Source: Phanerochaete sordida (taxonomy: Eukaryota; Basidiomycota; Agaricomycetes; Polyporales; Phanerochaetaceae). Taken from it: DNA of 48,632 nt. Every line of letters starts with the position of its first letter. The first letter of the stretch is position 1. Below are positions 1 through 10,844 of this stretch, in pieces. The stretch is from assembly GCA_019973155.2 (NCBI GenBank), contig BPQB01000133.1:1-48632 (forward strand), in the 5' to 3' direction. Below the pieces are notes generated by a model. That model made no database searches. It was given only the letters and a program-made list of their open reading frames with translations, and was not told where the DNA came from. Position numbers and translations under genes: made by a program.

Positions 1-4
1 CTTT

Positions 5-20
5 CCCCCCCCCCCCCCCC
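5..20. repeat. poly-C tract of 16
   Basis: A run of 16 C at the window edge. It may be a genuine homopolymer or an assembly-edge effect. Nothing else is visible in 1-147 except the 5' flank of the BTB-like fragment. Confidence 0.8.
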
Positions 21-147
21 TGGTTCCTGCCTGGACCGATTCCATCACAACATATAGCAGCCGTTTCGCTCGACGCTGCCAGAAAATCTGCTACACCCGC
101 TCCTCCACAGCAGCTCAAATTCTCGGCCTCGTTTCTTAGCCCACATC

Positions 148-510
148 ATGCCAGCGGTCCGCCGTTCGCAGTCCGAAGCAGACGACGCGCCGGCCAACAA
201 GCGCATAAAGCTCGAAGGTACACCCGCCCCGGACGCAGCGCGCAGCAAGGGCAGTGCCGCTGAAAGTGCTGCCGACTTGCTGAACATCCCTCGGCCCAGT
301 GGTTTGAGGTCACTAGCTGGAGAGCGCTGCACCATTGACAATGTGCAATTGCAGGGCGGAGCGGTTCTCCGGCCAGTCTTCGAATTTTCCATTTATTTCA
401 GTCGCAGCAGAACATTGCTATTCCATCTGGTTCTCGTTGTGTCATGGGTGGAGATTACCACGTCTGTCGCTTTTCTAAATGAAATACAGCACCTTTATCC
501 TCTCGGCTAG
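148..510 (+). pseudogene. truncated BTB-family gene fragment (N-terminal leader only)
   Basis: The open frame starts MPAVRRSQSEADDAPANKR, which matches the leader of the intact BTB proteins in this window (M-x-RRSQ, then a basic KR-x-K patch that resembles a nuclear localisation signal). After about residue 50 the similarity ends: the BTB core (HPDLWW-DGN, FKVHASIL, EGCR-LRV) is missing and the remaining frame to 510 looks random. I read it as the 5' remnant of a BTB gene whose body is deleted. It precedes AFR1 in the same BTB(+)-AFR(-) order seen elsewhere, but with no F-box gene between. The start matches the conserved leader; the end is only the first stop in frame. Confidence 0.5.
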
Positions 511-861
511 ATTTATTGGTCGCTCCATGTGCTGTGCTAAAGACACAAACTGCACGGCATGCCGTTGCACAGGTACTGCTGCACTTCAACTCTGAGACGT
601 TGTGTACACCACGCTTCGTAGGCTTGACACCATGTGCCCTGTGATAATATGCCAGAGCGGCTAGTCCTCTCGCCACTGCGCTGCCGGCCCAGCTCTCCAG
701 ACCACGACCTTTCAGGCGCCTTCACTCCATGTTCTCACATCCGCATATCTCTTGTCATATCATCTGCCACCACCACAAGTATGATCTACCTCACGTCTCC
801 CACTCCATGACATCATCGTCAACACCGACATCGCCACACCCGCTCAGCACACCCAGCGCGC
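511..861. other. gene-free 3' flank of AFR1
   Basis: No coding sequence, repeat or RNA gene was recognised here. It separates the BTB fragment from the AFR1 stop codon and presumably holds the AFR1 3' untranslated region. Confidence 0.5.
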
Positions 862-3800
862 TCAGACCGCGATGAAGCCCTGCGCCTTCCAGAAGCGCAC
901 CCAGGCACGCGCGTTGTCCTCCGTCATCGGCTGGATCGCGCGCATCGACGGGCTCGAGCGCAGGAGCGCCGCCGTCTGAAACTCGAGGCCAAGCGGGCCC
1001 TCGGGCGACGCGGCGCCGCCCGACTCGCCCGACTCGCCGCCGTGCGCGAGCGCGCGGAAGAAGTCCAGGAGCTTGAGGGCGGGCTGCATTCACGATGGTC
1101 AGCAACGAAGGGGTGTACGGCGATGGAAGCGACGTACGATCTGCTCGAGATCCTCCGCAGACGGATCCTTCGCGCGCTCCTCGAGCTTCGCGACCCACTC
1201 CTGCACGGGCAGAAGCCCGACGCGCGGCCCGAGCTCCGCGCGCAGGCCGCGCAGGACGACGTCCCAGCTCGTGGGCCGCGGGTGCACGACGTTCACGAGG
1301 AACGGCAGCTCTTCGCGCGCGCACACCCAGTCGACGTACGCTTCGCCGACGGCGTCGAGCGGGATCCAGTTGACGGGCTGCGACGAGGGTGATGTCAGAA
1401 GGAAGAAGGGGATAGAGGGAGGAGGACGTACGCCGGTCAGCGCAGGGAGGTACCCCAGCGCGACGCTCGACTTCACCAGGATCGGCATCCACTCGGACGT
1501 GCCCCACGCGCCCGTCGCCTTCGGCCCGCAGGCCTGGCCCATGCGCACCGCGGTGGCATGCACGCCCTTCGCGCGTGCGGCGTGCAGAATCTGCCGTGCC
1601 GTCAGCAAACCGCAGCTGCGCGAGAAAACAAAATACGCTTACGTGCTCCACAACATATTTCGAGGACCCGTAGCCTTGCCCAGCGGCGACCGCGGGGTCA
1701 GGCAGGAGCTGCTCGGGCACGGGACCGCCGCCCGCAGGCCACGCGCTCGCGATGCCAATGCTCGACGTCACGAGCAGGCGCACGGGGCGCGGCGCGGCGG
1801 CGGCGACGTCGACGAGCCTGCGCACGCCCGCGACCTGGTCCTCGAACGACTGCAGCGCGAGGTTGAAATTGACCGTCCACGCGTTGTGGATCACGTGCGT
1901 CACGGCGTCGCACACGTCGTTGTACGCCATGTCGGGCAGCCCGAACTGCGTGCGCGTGACCTCGCCCGCGAGCGAGACGAGGCGCGGGTCGTCGAGCGCG
2001 TCCGCGGAGAGCCCGCGCGCGCGGAAGGCCGCCTGCTCGCGCGCGCGCGGCGGCGCGGACGCGGACGCGCGGTTCAGCGTGTAGATGCGCGTGACGCGCG
2101 GGTCGGCGAGGAGGTACGCGAGGATGTGCGAGCCGATGTTGCCCGTCGAGCCCGTGAGGAGCACGACGCGCTCGTCCGCGGCGTGCGCGGCGCCCTTGCC
2201 TGCGCGCGCGACGGGGATGTCCGCGGTGTACTTCGCGATGAGCGCGCGCACGGCGTCGGCGGGGTCGTGCGCGTGCGCCGCGGCGGACGGGTCGACGGCG
2301 GCGGCGAGCGCGGCGGCGAGCTGCGTGATGGTGGGGTGCTCGAAGACGAGGTTCGCGGAGACGCGCGGCGCGGCCTGGCGCACGCGCAGGCTGTCTGCGG
2401 AGCGCAGCGCGCCGATGATGCGGTTGCGGAAGAAGGTCGCGCTGAGGCTGTCGAAGCCCTGCTGGAAGAGGTCGGCGTCGGGCGCGATGGGCTGCTCGTG
2501 CGAGACGAGGCTCTGCGCCTGCTCGGTGAGCCACGGCTCGAGGCCCGCGGCGTCCCACGTCTGCGGCGGCGCGATGCCCTGGTTATTCGTGCTCTGCGCG
2601 ATCGTCTCATACCTGCGCATCCTCGTAAGCGTTAACACTCCAGCGCCGCGCGAGCACACTCACAGAGCCTCGATCTCCTCCTTGTACACCGCGAGCGCCT
2701 GCTTGCGTATAACGGTGCCCTTCGCCGCGCGCGGGAGGGGCCGGTCGGGGTCGGTGACGAGGATCATCTCCTTGAAGATCTTCGCGAACGCGGGTGCGGC
2801 GGCGTTCGCCTCCTCGACGCGCGCCCAGATCTTGTTGCGGAACTTGACCAGCGCTGCTTCGTCGTGCGGGTCGACGGCGTGCGCGGGCGTGGGCTCGACG
2901 AGGATGCCGGGCTGCTCGCGCTCGCGCCCGAACATCACGCAGCCCGCGACGAGCGCGCTCGCGGCGATGGCCGCCTCCTGGTGCACCGGCACGATCTTCT
3001 CGCCTGAGACCTAGTGATTAGGGCGCATATAGTCAGGGTCGGGGGAGACGTACCGTTGCCCAGCGTGATGACGTCGTCCTTGCGCCCGACGATGCGCCAG
3101 AGCCCCGGCTTCGTGGGGTGCGGCTCGAAGAGGTCCGCGGTCGCGTACGCGCGCGCGCCGGGGACGTTGTGGACGGCGAGGTCGTAGTCGTCCGTTTCCT
3201 GCCTCACAGCTCAACTTCCTCCCTTTGCAAAAACGCACGAATACACTCACATAGAGGATGAGCTCGTACGTCCCGTCGCCCTGCGGCTCCCAGCGGACGT
3301 TCGGCGCGCGCTCGGGCGCGCGGATGTACGCCCAGTCGGGGTCCGGGCGGCCGCCGCTCGGCGAGGGCACGTCGTCCCACGCCATCGACGGGCTCCCGAA
3401 CTCGGTGCCGCCGTACCCGCTCTGCAGGCGCACCCCGCGCGCGACGAGCTTGTCGCCCGTCGAGACCGCGAGCGGGCCGCCACCGTACATCTGCGGGCTG
3501 TCAGGGCGTGTACGCGGGGCATGAAGGGACTACGCACGAGGACGGTGAGCGTCTTGAGGTAGTCGATGACCTCGGGGGAGTGGGACCATGCCTGGGAGCG
3601 GGCTTAGGCAGAGTACAGTCAAAAGCGAAGCGAAGCATGTACCTCGATGAACGACGGCAGGGCGAGCAGCGCCGTGCACTGCCCGAGCTTCGACACCTCG
3701 TACACGTTCTGCGGGTGCGCGACGACGGGCGGCGCGGGGCTCTGCGGCGTGTACACGACGACCTCGGCGCCGGTCGCAAGCGGATGGATAAGCTGCAGCA

Positions 3801-4632
3801 TCACGCCCATCGCGTGGAAGCTCGGCAGGCCCATCGCGCCGTAGCGCACGCCTGCGGTCTTGCCGAAGTAGTCTGCGAGTACCAACATGTCAGCGGTGGA
3901 GCGCTGAGCGACGGAAATGGAGGAGACGCACTGTGCTGGATCCACTGGAACAGGCGGCGGTGCGTGAAGTGCACGGACTTGGGGTAGCCCGTCGAGCCCG
4001 AGCTGTGGATGTAGAGCGTCGGGCGCTGCATGTCGACCGCCTCCGCGGGCGTCGGGTACGGCTGCACCTCGTCGGGCTTGGCGTCGTCGCCGAGCGCGGG
4101 GAAGACCTCCGCGAGCGCGGGCATCTCCTCGGCGGCGACGTCGACGCCCTTGGCGCGCATCGCGTGCTGGACCTCGCGCGCGAGGCCAGCCGTCGGCGCG
4201 TGCGCGAGCACGCGCGTGCAGCCGACCGTCTCGAGCATGTGGCACACGCCCTGCGGCGAGTTGCGCGGGGACATCGGGTACGGCTGCGCACGCCATCAGC
4301 GTGGCGCGCGGGGCGAGGAAGGAGGGCGCACGTACGACGAGGCCCGCGCGCATGACGCCGACGACGACGGCGTTGTAGAGCACAGTATCGGTGTGCATGA
4401 GCAGCGCGACGACGGCGCCGTCCGCGCCGCGGCGGGCGGGGCGCACGCGGTGCGCGACGCGGTGGCTCGCGCGCGCCATGGCGCCGTATGTCACGGGGAC
4501 GAGCGCGCCGGGGGCGTCGCTGGACGGGAAGAGGAACCAGGGCTTGGAGGCGTTGTGTTCGGCGTGGAAGTCGAGCAGGTCGGGGATGGTCGGCAGGCTG
4601 CCGTCGAGCGGCGGCGGCACTGGCGCGTCCAT
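862..4632 (-). CDS. adenylate-forming reductase AFR1 (A-T-R, NRPS-like carboxylic acid reductase)
   Basis: Eleven exons: 4632-4336, 4283-3932, 3872-3643, 3591-3538, 3490-3251, 3198-3054, 3003-2664, 2612-1643, 1590-1432, 1377-1138, 1083-862. They splice in frame to 1082 aa. The adenylation domain (about 1-530) has the P-loop SSGSTGYPKSV near 193, SGYGGTEFG near 335 and GRKDD near 428. The carrier domain has GFDSLS with the phosphopantetheine serine near 608. The reductase domain has the NAD(P) motif TGSTGNIG near 706 and Y-x3-K (YGSSK) near 867. Such proteins adenylate an acid, load it on the carrier arm and release it by reduction. The protein is shorter than Lys2 (about 1400 aa), so a secondary-metabolism reductase is likelier; the substrate is unknown. 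The ATG follows a GTGCCCAGC context shared with AFR2. Unlike AFR2 and AFR3, no intron splits the carrier serine codon, and the A5 motif reads GGTE rather than GSTE. Confidence 0.95.
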
Positions 4633-4675
4633 GCTGGGCACAGTTTGTGTTGGAGTTGGCGGACGGCGGTGGGAG

Positions 4676-4684
4676 CCTTATATA
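4676..4684 (-). promoter_or_regulatory. TATA box of AFR1
   Basis: TATATAAGG on the minus strand, about 45 bp upstream of the AFR1 ATG. AFR2 and AFR3 have equivalent boxes at nearly the same spacing. Confidence 0.6.
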
Positions 4685-4849
4685 CCGCGTCGTGTGGGGG
4701 TGCGGGCCTCGGGCATAGGCCGTGTGGGCGCAGTCTCTTTTCGAGAGGGGATTGGCGGCAACGAGCGGCCGTGACCCGTGGTGGCGTCGTAACGATGACA
4801 CACCGGGGCCGTCTTTGATTCCCCGGAGCGGGACACCTTGATGAAAACA

Positions 4850-5748
4850 TCAGGGATCGCTAAGATGAAAGGCCCTTGAGTACTGCTCGCAAGCGAATCG
4901 TTTCGAGTGGACTGTACCTACAGTATCACAATCTATACCAGCTTTCCCAGCATCGCACAGAGCACGTCGAGAGTCTTGAGAGAAGAGACTATGCTCAAGA
5001 TTGGTCTGTGCCGTGCGACGATCAAAAGATATAGTTAGTCTTTTCTTCCACAGACTCCTACTGGGGCAAGGACTTGTGACCTGTGTAATCTGCGGGCGTG
5101 CGCTACAAACCAGATGCTGTCGCCATCGATGCGCTCGCGAGCATCTATTGGATGACGCTGGCCCTGGGAACCGCCAGCGCCGCTTCTCTACCGAGCGGCA
5201 CGGAGGTTTCGGCACATTCGCAACGACGTCCTGGACATCCTGGCTGCAGCCTGGGGTCGTCGAGGACACGCTGTCGAGCCTGTGCTGTCGTCCCTGATGC
5301 AGACTCGTTTAGCCGGGGGACTTCTAGGGCCGGGACGACGCCTTGCAGTTTACCTGCGTCATCGCGATGACTATGCCATGACTACGCCCCGGGACCGACA
5401 CAGCAAGCTACGAGCTCGCTGAGCGTGAGGCGAGAGTGACGACGGGGAGCAAAGTACGAACCGACATACGCTCGTTTCAGCACCGCGTCTGCGGTGTAGC
5501 GCTCCTGCCGAAACGGAGTCGCAAGCCTCTGGGTGTCGGACCACGACTCGGGGTTGCGCGAGACCCCCGAGGCAAAAGACCGTATCCTGTGCAGCGAGAC
5601 ATGTGCGTGTACAGAAACGTAGGACATTGTCTGACAATTCGGCCGGGCACTGTCAGAAACAGGAAACTTTGCCTGAGCCACAGGATGGTCGCCGCGCAAG
5701 AGAAGCGTGCCCGCCGTTACCAGCTGTGATGCGTGATGTGACAATGCT
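4850..5748. other. gene-free interval upstream of AFR1
   Basis: No open frame with recognisable similarity, no direct or inverted repeat and no RNA gene was seen. Short open frames here have no conserved start or family motif. Confidence 0.45.
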
Positions 5749-5760
5749 CACATGACCGCG
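5749..5760 (+). promoter_or_regulatory. orphan BTB-type promoter motif CACATGACCGCG
   Basis: This is the same core that precedes the BTB genes, in an extended context (TGACAATGCTCACATGACC) closest to that at 34966. No BTB gene follows. A weak ATG at 5777 (MPKVCRGQ) vaguely recalls the leader but cannot be supported, so the motif probably marks a deleted BTB copy. Confidence 0.5.
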
Positions 5761-6028
5761 CCCGCGCAGCTCGGGGATGCCAAAAGTATGCCGAGGCCAG
5801 GGCGAGACTGCAACCGACGACGAGAACGCTGTCGAGCTACCTACCAGATCTCGGCTCTGCACGCATGAACTGGAGACACTAGGGGGCATCGTCACCTGTG
5901 GGCCTCTATTTCAGGTTGGAGCTGGCCTGCAAGCCAGACTCAAAAGGTCGATAAAGCGACATTCAAATATGAGAGAAGTAAACTACACATTACACCCTCG
6001 CATTCACTACGGCAGTCGCTCCTTTCTG

Positions 6029-7732
6029 TCAGCGCATACCCTTCGCCGTCTTGGCGCAGGAACACAACCTCCCCCTCGTGCGTGTCGCAGTCCGCTTCTC
6101 CACCGGCAGCGCCTCGGCATGTTCTGCGCGGGGCGGAATATTCTCCGTCACGAAGTGCCGCACGAGCCTGTGAGAGTCCATCCCCGTCGTGCGCGCCGTG
6201 CGCAGGACCATCTTCTGCGCGTCCGTGAAGACCTCCTCCTCCTCGCTCCTTACGACGACGCGGTGGACGGGCGCGCCGAGCTTCCACCGCGCGAGCAGCA
6301 GCGCACAGAGCGCGTCGAAGAACGCGTCGTGGTAGCCCGCGCAGACGTCCGCGGCGTCGAAGAGCACGCGCGTGAGCGCCGGCAGCGGCGCGCGGCCCTC
6401 GTGGCGCGTGGTGAGGAGGTCCGCGACGGCCGCCGTGGTGAGCCGCGAGAGGAGGCCCTCGACGCGCAGCTCCTGCACGTGCGCGAGGCCCGCGAGCGTC
6501 GGGCGGAGACCCGTGAAGAGCGCGTGCGGCTCCCAGCGGTCGTTGTCGGCGCCGAGCGTCAGCGTGCGCAGGCTCGCGAGGTGCAGGCGCGCGCACGCGC
6601 GGCTCATGAGCGTCGCGAGGAATGCGCCCGCGTCGGCGCCGAGCGGGTCGAGCTTCCAGAACTCGACGCGCAGGTCCGGGTACTTCTCGTTCTCCGGAGT
6701 GGCGCTGCGGTGTCCGAGGAGCCTCAGGACCAGGCCGTCCAGGGCGACCTGCAGGGAACGAAGGGTGCCGGCGTCGTGCATGGCGGCGCCGACGCGCGTC
6801 ATGAAGTCGAGGAACGCCTCTGAGTGCTGAGGGTCTACGTGTATGAGCTGCACGTCGATGTGCGTCCCTCGGGGTATCGCGATGCTCTGCAGGACGTGGA
6901 AGATGCTGGTGCTGCAAAACAACACTTGAAGGTCGCGCAGATGGGGAAGAGAAATCTCTTTCGTATCAGGGGTCGCACGGTCCTCGCCTATCAGGTTGAT
7001 GCCTTTCAAGAGGACATTTTCGAGATTGGGCAGTCGACGTAGGAGTGCAAGGAGGGCGGTAGCATCGACGTCGAGATGCTTCGAAGACGCCATCCCCTTG
7101 ATAGCGAGAGTCTTCAGCCCCGTGAAAGGGAGCGTGGAAGCGAGGCTGAGCAAATCGGAGGGGCGTGACGTGCCGACGAAGTTGAGGACAGTGAGGTTGG
7201 GTGCCCTGGCGAGAAGCGAAAGCCAAGGAGATCCCGCAGCACATGGCAGCTCGAGTTTGAAATCTTTCAGCTGGGGAAAGTCGGCGGAAAACGCGATGGA
7301 AGGATCGCTTTCAATCGCGGTCTGGGCAACGGGGCTGAACAACAGCGACTTGATACGATGGGCCTCGCTGGTGCAGAGCTTCACAACGTATGCCAGCTCC
7401 GTCGAAGTTCCGGCGACACAGAGCGGAGTACCAGCGGATCGCTGCAAAGAACGCTGCATCCACGCCGCGCTGTGCTCGTAAGAGTTCATATAGTTCCAGA
7501 GCTCGGGACAAGATAGCACTATCTGGTCCCAGCGTTTGCACACCTGTCGGAGGGAACAGAGCACGAGTGGATCGCGGGGGTTCCCGTGGTGAGCCAGGAA
7601 TCGTCGTGCGTGCCACATGTCGATCTGCCATTTTTCCGTGCTCTCGTACAGAGCCAGTGTCGCGATGAGGAAGATGTGCTCGAGAAGCTTGGGAGAGAGA
7701 GAGGAGATATCGGTCTTCTGCGAGGCGGCCAT
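6029..7732 (-). CDS. divergent F-box-like protein with leucine-rich C-terminal region
   Basis: Intron-free frame of 567 aa. The ATG at 7732 (MAASQKTDIS) is chosen because it lies just before the F-box-like helix SLSPKLLEHIF; upstream in-frame codons lack an ATG and similarity. The N-terminus shows the layout usual for basidiomycete F-box-like proteins: L-P/S-x-LL-x-x-IF, then VCKRWDQIVLSCPELW near residue 90. Leucine-rich segments follow, such as LARAPNLTVLNF and LLRRLPNLENVLL. F-box proteins usually bind Skp1 and bring targets to an SCF ubiquitin ligase, but many fungal members are untested. It is clearly less similar to the other five F-box-like genes here than they are to each other, and it lies outside the duplicated units. 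Confidence 0.85.
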   Translation of the reverse strand: MAASQKTDISSLSPKLLEHIFLIATLALYESTEKWQIDMWHARRFLAHHGNPRDPLVLCSLRQVCKRWDQIVLSCPELWNYMNSYEHSAAWMQRSLQRSAGTPLCVAGTSTELAYVVKLCTSEAHRIKSLLFSPVAQTAIESDPSIAFSADFPQLKDFKLELPCAAGSPWLSLLARAPNLTVLNFVGTSRPSDLLSLASTLPFTGLKTLAIKGMASSKHLDVDATALLALLRRLPNLENVLLKGINLIGEDRATPDTKEISLPHLRDLQVLFCSTSIFHVLQSIAIPRGTHIDVQLIHVDPQHSEAFLDFMTRVGAAMHDAGTLRSLQVALDGLVLRLLGHRSATPENEKYPDLRVEFWKLDPLGADAGAFLATLMSRACARLHLASLRTLTLGADNDRWEPHALFTGLRPTLAGLAHVQELRVEGLLSRLTTAAVADLLTTRHEGRAPLPALTRVLFDAADVCAGYHDAFFDALCALLLARWKLGAPVHRVVVRSEEEEVFTDAQKMVLRTARTTGMDSHRLVRHFVTENIPPRAEHAEALPVEKRTATRTRGRLCSCAKTAKGMR

Positions 7733-8273
7733 GACGAAACCTGCGTCAGTGTTGTTGCTGTAGAGGAGGGTGAGGAGATATGGATGAGATGTAGGGCTCA
7801 CGTCCGCTCGAACCTGGCTTTTAGCGGATGTGGCGGAGCCCGCGTTATGCAGCAGTGAAGAACACCCGTAGTCGGCGCTTCCTATCGTGGCGACCGGCTC
7901 GACAAGGGGCGTAGCGATATTGTGGCCTGACAAGAACTTGTATCAGCGACCGTAACTGCGTTGCTTATGGGGAGTCAAGAATAAGGAGTTACATGCATTT
8001 TCGAATGTGCGACACGACCGCCGGCGCCGTGGCGTTGTATTACCGTTCGCGCTTTGGAATGATGCCCTTCGCATCTCGTCCAGCAGCAAAACAAAATGGC
8101 AGAAGAAGAGTCAAAATACAATAGAGCTTGTCCAGAACTAAGGGTGTGAGTTGTTGGGAGGGACTTCAGGCAGCAGATGAAGACGTAGTACCGCGACGTC
8201 CAAGTCCTCGACACAACGTCGACCGCCTCTGTTTACAGACATCGAGCCGCCATCTGCAAGTTGTATGGAGGAT
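7733..8273. other. F-box gene 5' flank, no gene seen
   Basis: No recognisable coding or repeat signal. It contains the promoter of the F-box-like gene on the minus strand and ends at a decayed BTB copy. Confidence 0.4.
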
Positions 8274-8735
8274 CTACCCTGTGCGGAGGCTGAAAGCCCT
8301 ACGGGTGCTGATGAGTGTCTCGTTGTGGGCATAGATCAGGCTTCGTCTGGAGGGCGAAGGGAGCGAGACAAGGATGGGGGCTAGGTCTTCGCCCCAATCT
8401 GGCAGCCGCAGAGCACGGCAGCCTTCCTGCATCTCCGGTACTACCTCTTTCAGGGCTGGTACCTTGTACAAGACATCTGAATTCCACCACAGGACGCTCG
8501 CATGCACCCTGTCAATGGTCATAAGCCCAGCTTCTCCGTGGCATGAACAAGGGTCCCAACTGCCCGCCAGACGGGCTCATGTCGAGGTGTGACAAGCGGA
8601 CATATAGCACCTTCAGAAGCGCTGTAACAACCAAACGCTGCGGCTTGGGATAGGTGTAGCTTTGGGCTTTATGCGTATGTTGGCAAGTGCGCCGCTTGCT
8701 TCTGGATCAGCTTGCGAGCGACGGACTACTGACAT
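8274..8735 (-). pseudogene. decayed BTB-family gene
   Basis: The minus-strand ATG at 8735 begins MSVVRRSQADPEASGALAN, a BTB leader, and this frame stops at 8613. Further on, a different frame (8520 to about 8360) gives VHASVLWWNSDVLYK and EMQEGCRALRLPDWGEDLAP, clearly the BTB core VHASIL...EMFEGCR-LRV-D-GEDLA. The W-x-DGN segment and the whole C-terminal half are missing and the frame is broken, so this is a relic. It lies head-to-head with the intact BTB gene at 9067, sharing about 330 bp of promoter. Confidence 0.7.
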
Positions 8736-8889
8736 GATGTAGGCCTGAAAATGAGCGCATAATAAGCTCGCAGCCAGAGAGCAGTGAGAAAGTATTCCTG
8801 TCTGCGTAGAGCAAAGTGACTGTTGTGCTGCGACGGAATTCCTGGTCGAGGCAGGGATCAGGAGGAGGGCGTGTGATGTGACGTGCATG

Positions 8890-8901
8890 CACATGACCGT
8901 G
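8890..8901 (+). promoter_or_regulatory. BTB-type promoter motif CACATGACCGTG
   Basis: 177 bp upstream of the BTB start at 9067, preceded by TGACGTGCATG. It also lies between two divergent BTB copies, so it could have served both. Confidence 0.55.
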
Positions 8902-9066
8902 CGACACCCAGTGACATCCGTGACTGGCGGTCCTGTGCTGCTAGTGCTCTTCGGTCTTGCCCTCATGCCCTCATAATCCGCCACCAGACACCTCTTTCTG
9001 GGAATCCCATAATATCTCTTCAGAGCGCTCACTATCCTGTCTTGCTCCAATTCTACGTTCCACAAG

Positions 9067-10214
9067 ATGGTCCGACGCTCGCAGGCACAGGCGGGACTCG
9101 ATTTAGAGGGCGCGCCTGACAGTACTCCGAAGCGACAAAAGGTCGAGGAACCGGAAGCGAGCACAAGTACCGCTCTGAACGCGGAGCCTGCGCCAGATTC
9201 ATTTGAACCCAAGCATCCAGAGCTGTGGTGGCGCGACGGCAACACAGTGATCGCTGCAGACGGCCTCTCCTTCAAAGTGCATGCCGGCATCCTCGAGAAG
9301 CACTCGAGCGTGTTCTGCGAGCTCTTGGAAGAGCTGCAGGGCGTGGAACAGCCGGAGATGTTTGAAGGGTGTAGAGTGCTGCGGGTGGACGATAAAGGCG
9401 AGCACCTTGCGGCGCTTCTGCAGATTTTGTATGACGGAGGAAGCGGGTGCGTGCATACATCTTCGAGGACCATACACGATCTCATTTGACCTGTTTCAGG
9501 AGTTTTACCGACTGGAGGAAGCCTCTGAAGCTCACGGCCCTTCGACGAGTCACCCTCCTCGCTGTCAAGTACAAAATACAGCATATAATAGACGAAGCGA
9601 TTGCTCGGTTGGAGTACATCTTCCCAACATCTTTTGAGCCTGACCGTCTGGTCGAAAGTTTTTACATGAGCACCGACAAGAGTCACCCGGTTCACTTCGA
9701 CCAGGCAACCGATCTCATAGCTGTCATCACTCTGGCCAGAGAGATCAACCCAGATACCCCTCCCTCTTTCATCGCCATGGCTCTCTACCACTCTGTCGGC
9801 CTCACAGCAGAGATGCTTCTGAAACCAATCAAATACGATGGTGATGAGATCATGCTCTCTCTCGCCGACCGTGTCAAGTGCTTCGAACAGCTCTACCTCC
9901 TCGCAACAACCAACAAGACCGTGAAGATGCCGGTAGTGAGCGCGATAAAGAAACCGCTGTGCTCCAGTACGACTTGCCACGACGGACTCGTTGCCGTGCT
10001 GAGCCAATGGATCTCGAACGGAGAGCTGGCGACTTTCGATCCGCTTGGGCCGTGCACGTACGCGTTTGAGAAAGTTGCAGACAAACACCCCAATCGAAGA
10101 GTCTGCGTAGCCTGCACAGCGCAGCTGACGAAGGCGATCGACGATCGGCGCCGCATCCTATTTGCGAGTCTGGGAGAGCGATTTGGGATTTCTACCTGGC
10201 CGGCGCAATCATAG
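9067..10214 (+). CDS. BTB/POZ domain protein
   Basis: Two exons, 9067-9446 and 9500-10214, giving 364 aa. The leader MVRRSQAQAGLDLE and the basic patch PKRQKVEE come first. The BTB domain (about 50-150) follows with HPELWWRDGN, FKVHAGILEKHS and EGCRVLRVDDKGE; such domains dimerise and often dock on Cullin-3. The intron falls after YDGGSG, as in every BTB copy here. The second exon has VTLLAVKY-x-IQHIIDEAIARLEY-IFPTSFEP, then paired cysteines (C-x4-C near 305 and C-x2-C near 333), ending in a conserved W-PA. BTB proteins of this layout are abundant in agaricomycetes and their targets are unknown. Nuclear location is inferred from the basic patch only. Confidence 0.92.
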
Positions 10215-10738
10215 TCGCAATAATAGAAGTGTACGTGTCCCAAATAGCCTCGTGGACACACACGCTGATGGCTTTCGCCTGATAGATTGTAGCACCATCT
10301 CTTCAGGCTTCCCAGGACCCGCATGTCAATGTCTATGTCTTAACCAGCATATCCCTATGCGCGGCGAAGCTTCATAGCATGGAAAGTCTCGACCGGAGAT
10401 GCGTCTGCTGAAGTCGGCGTACAGTGTCGCTTGTGTTCCACGACGAAGCTGCCGCGAACTCTCGGAGCTCGAACGCAACACGATTAGCTCAGCAAGCGCC
10501 AGCGACGCCTTCGCGGATCTCATGCTTGGGCCCGCCTTACACAGCGCAGACCCAGTGCCTGTAGCTCGAGCTCCCTCGGTCTGTGCTGTGTACCGTAGGG
10601 AGGAAACATGCCATTCATATGAGATATAATATTGATGCTATCCGCTGTGATTATCTAACAGGCTAACTAGATCCTCTTTAGCGTGGTTAAGACTCCACGT
10701 AAGTATGTTGGCGTGCGCGAGATGCACTAATGAGTAAT
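10215..10738. other. gene-free spacer between two BTB genes
   Basis: No coding, RNA or repeat signal recognised. It presumably holds the 3' end of the upstream BTB transcript. Confidence 0.4.
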
Positions 10739-10750
10739 CACGTGACCGCG
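10739..10750 (+). promoter_or_regulatory. BTB-type promoter motif CACGTGACCGCG
   Basis: An E-box palindrome CACGTG with the conserved ACCGCG tail, 106 bp upstream of the BTB start at 10845. Confidence 0.65.
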
Positions 10751-10844
10751 TGAGCCGGCGCCAGCTTGATAGAAGATTATTTGTCTCGTCTTTTTCGAGG
10801 TCGTCTCTCCACCCATCTCGAAGTCTCCTCTGTCGCATAACGAG

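Noticed and set aside
5..20. Poly-C tracts at 5-20 and 45068-45082 as functional elements
   Set aside because: Plain homopolymers with no flanking structure; length error in sequencing is likely.
1073..2635. Long antisense open frames over AFR1 (and 39377-40963 over AFR3)
   Set aside because: They are Arg/Ala/Gly-rich shadows caused by high GC at third positions; they span the introns of the real genes and match no family.
862..4632. AFR genes as the lysine-biosynthesis aminoadipate reductase Lys2
   Set aside because: They lack the long N-terminal region of Lys2 (about 1400 aa versus 1082), and three near-identical clustered copies fit secondary metabolism better than a single primary-metabolism gene.
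5777..5930. BTB leader at MPKVCRGQ downstream of the 5749 motif
   Set aside because: Similarity to M-P-x-VRRSQ is only a few residues, and the ATG lies 17 bp after the motif instead of 100 or more.
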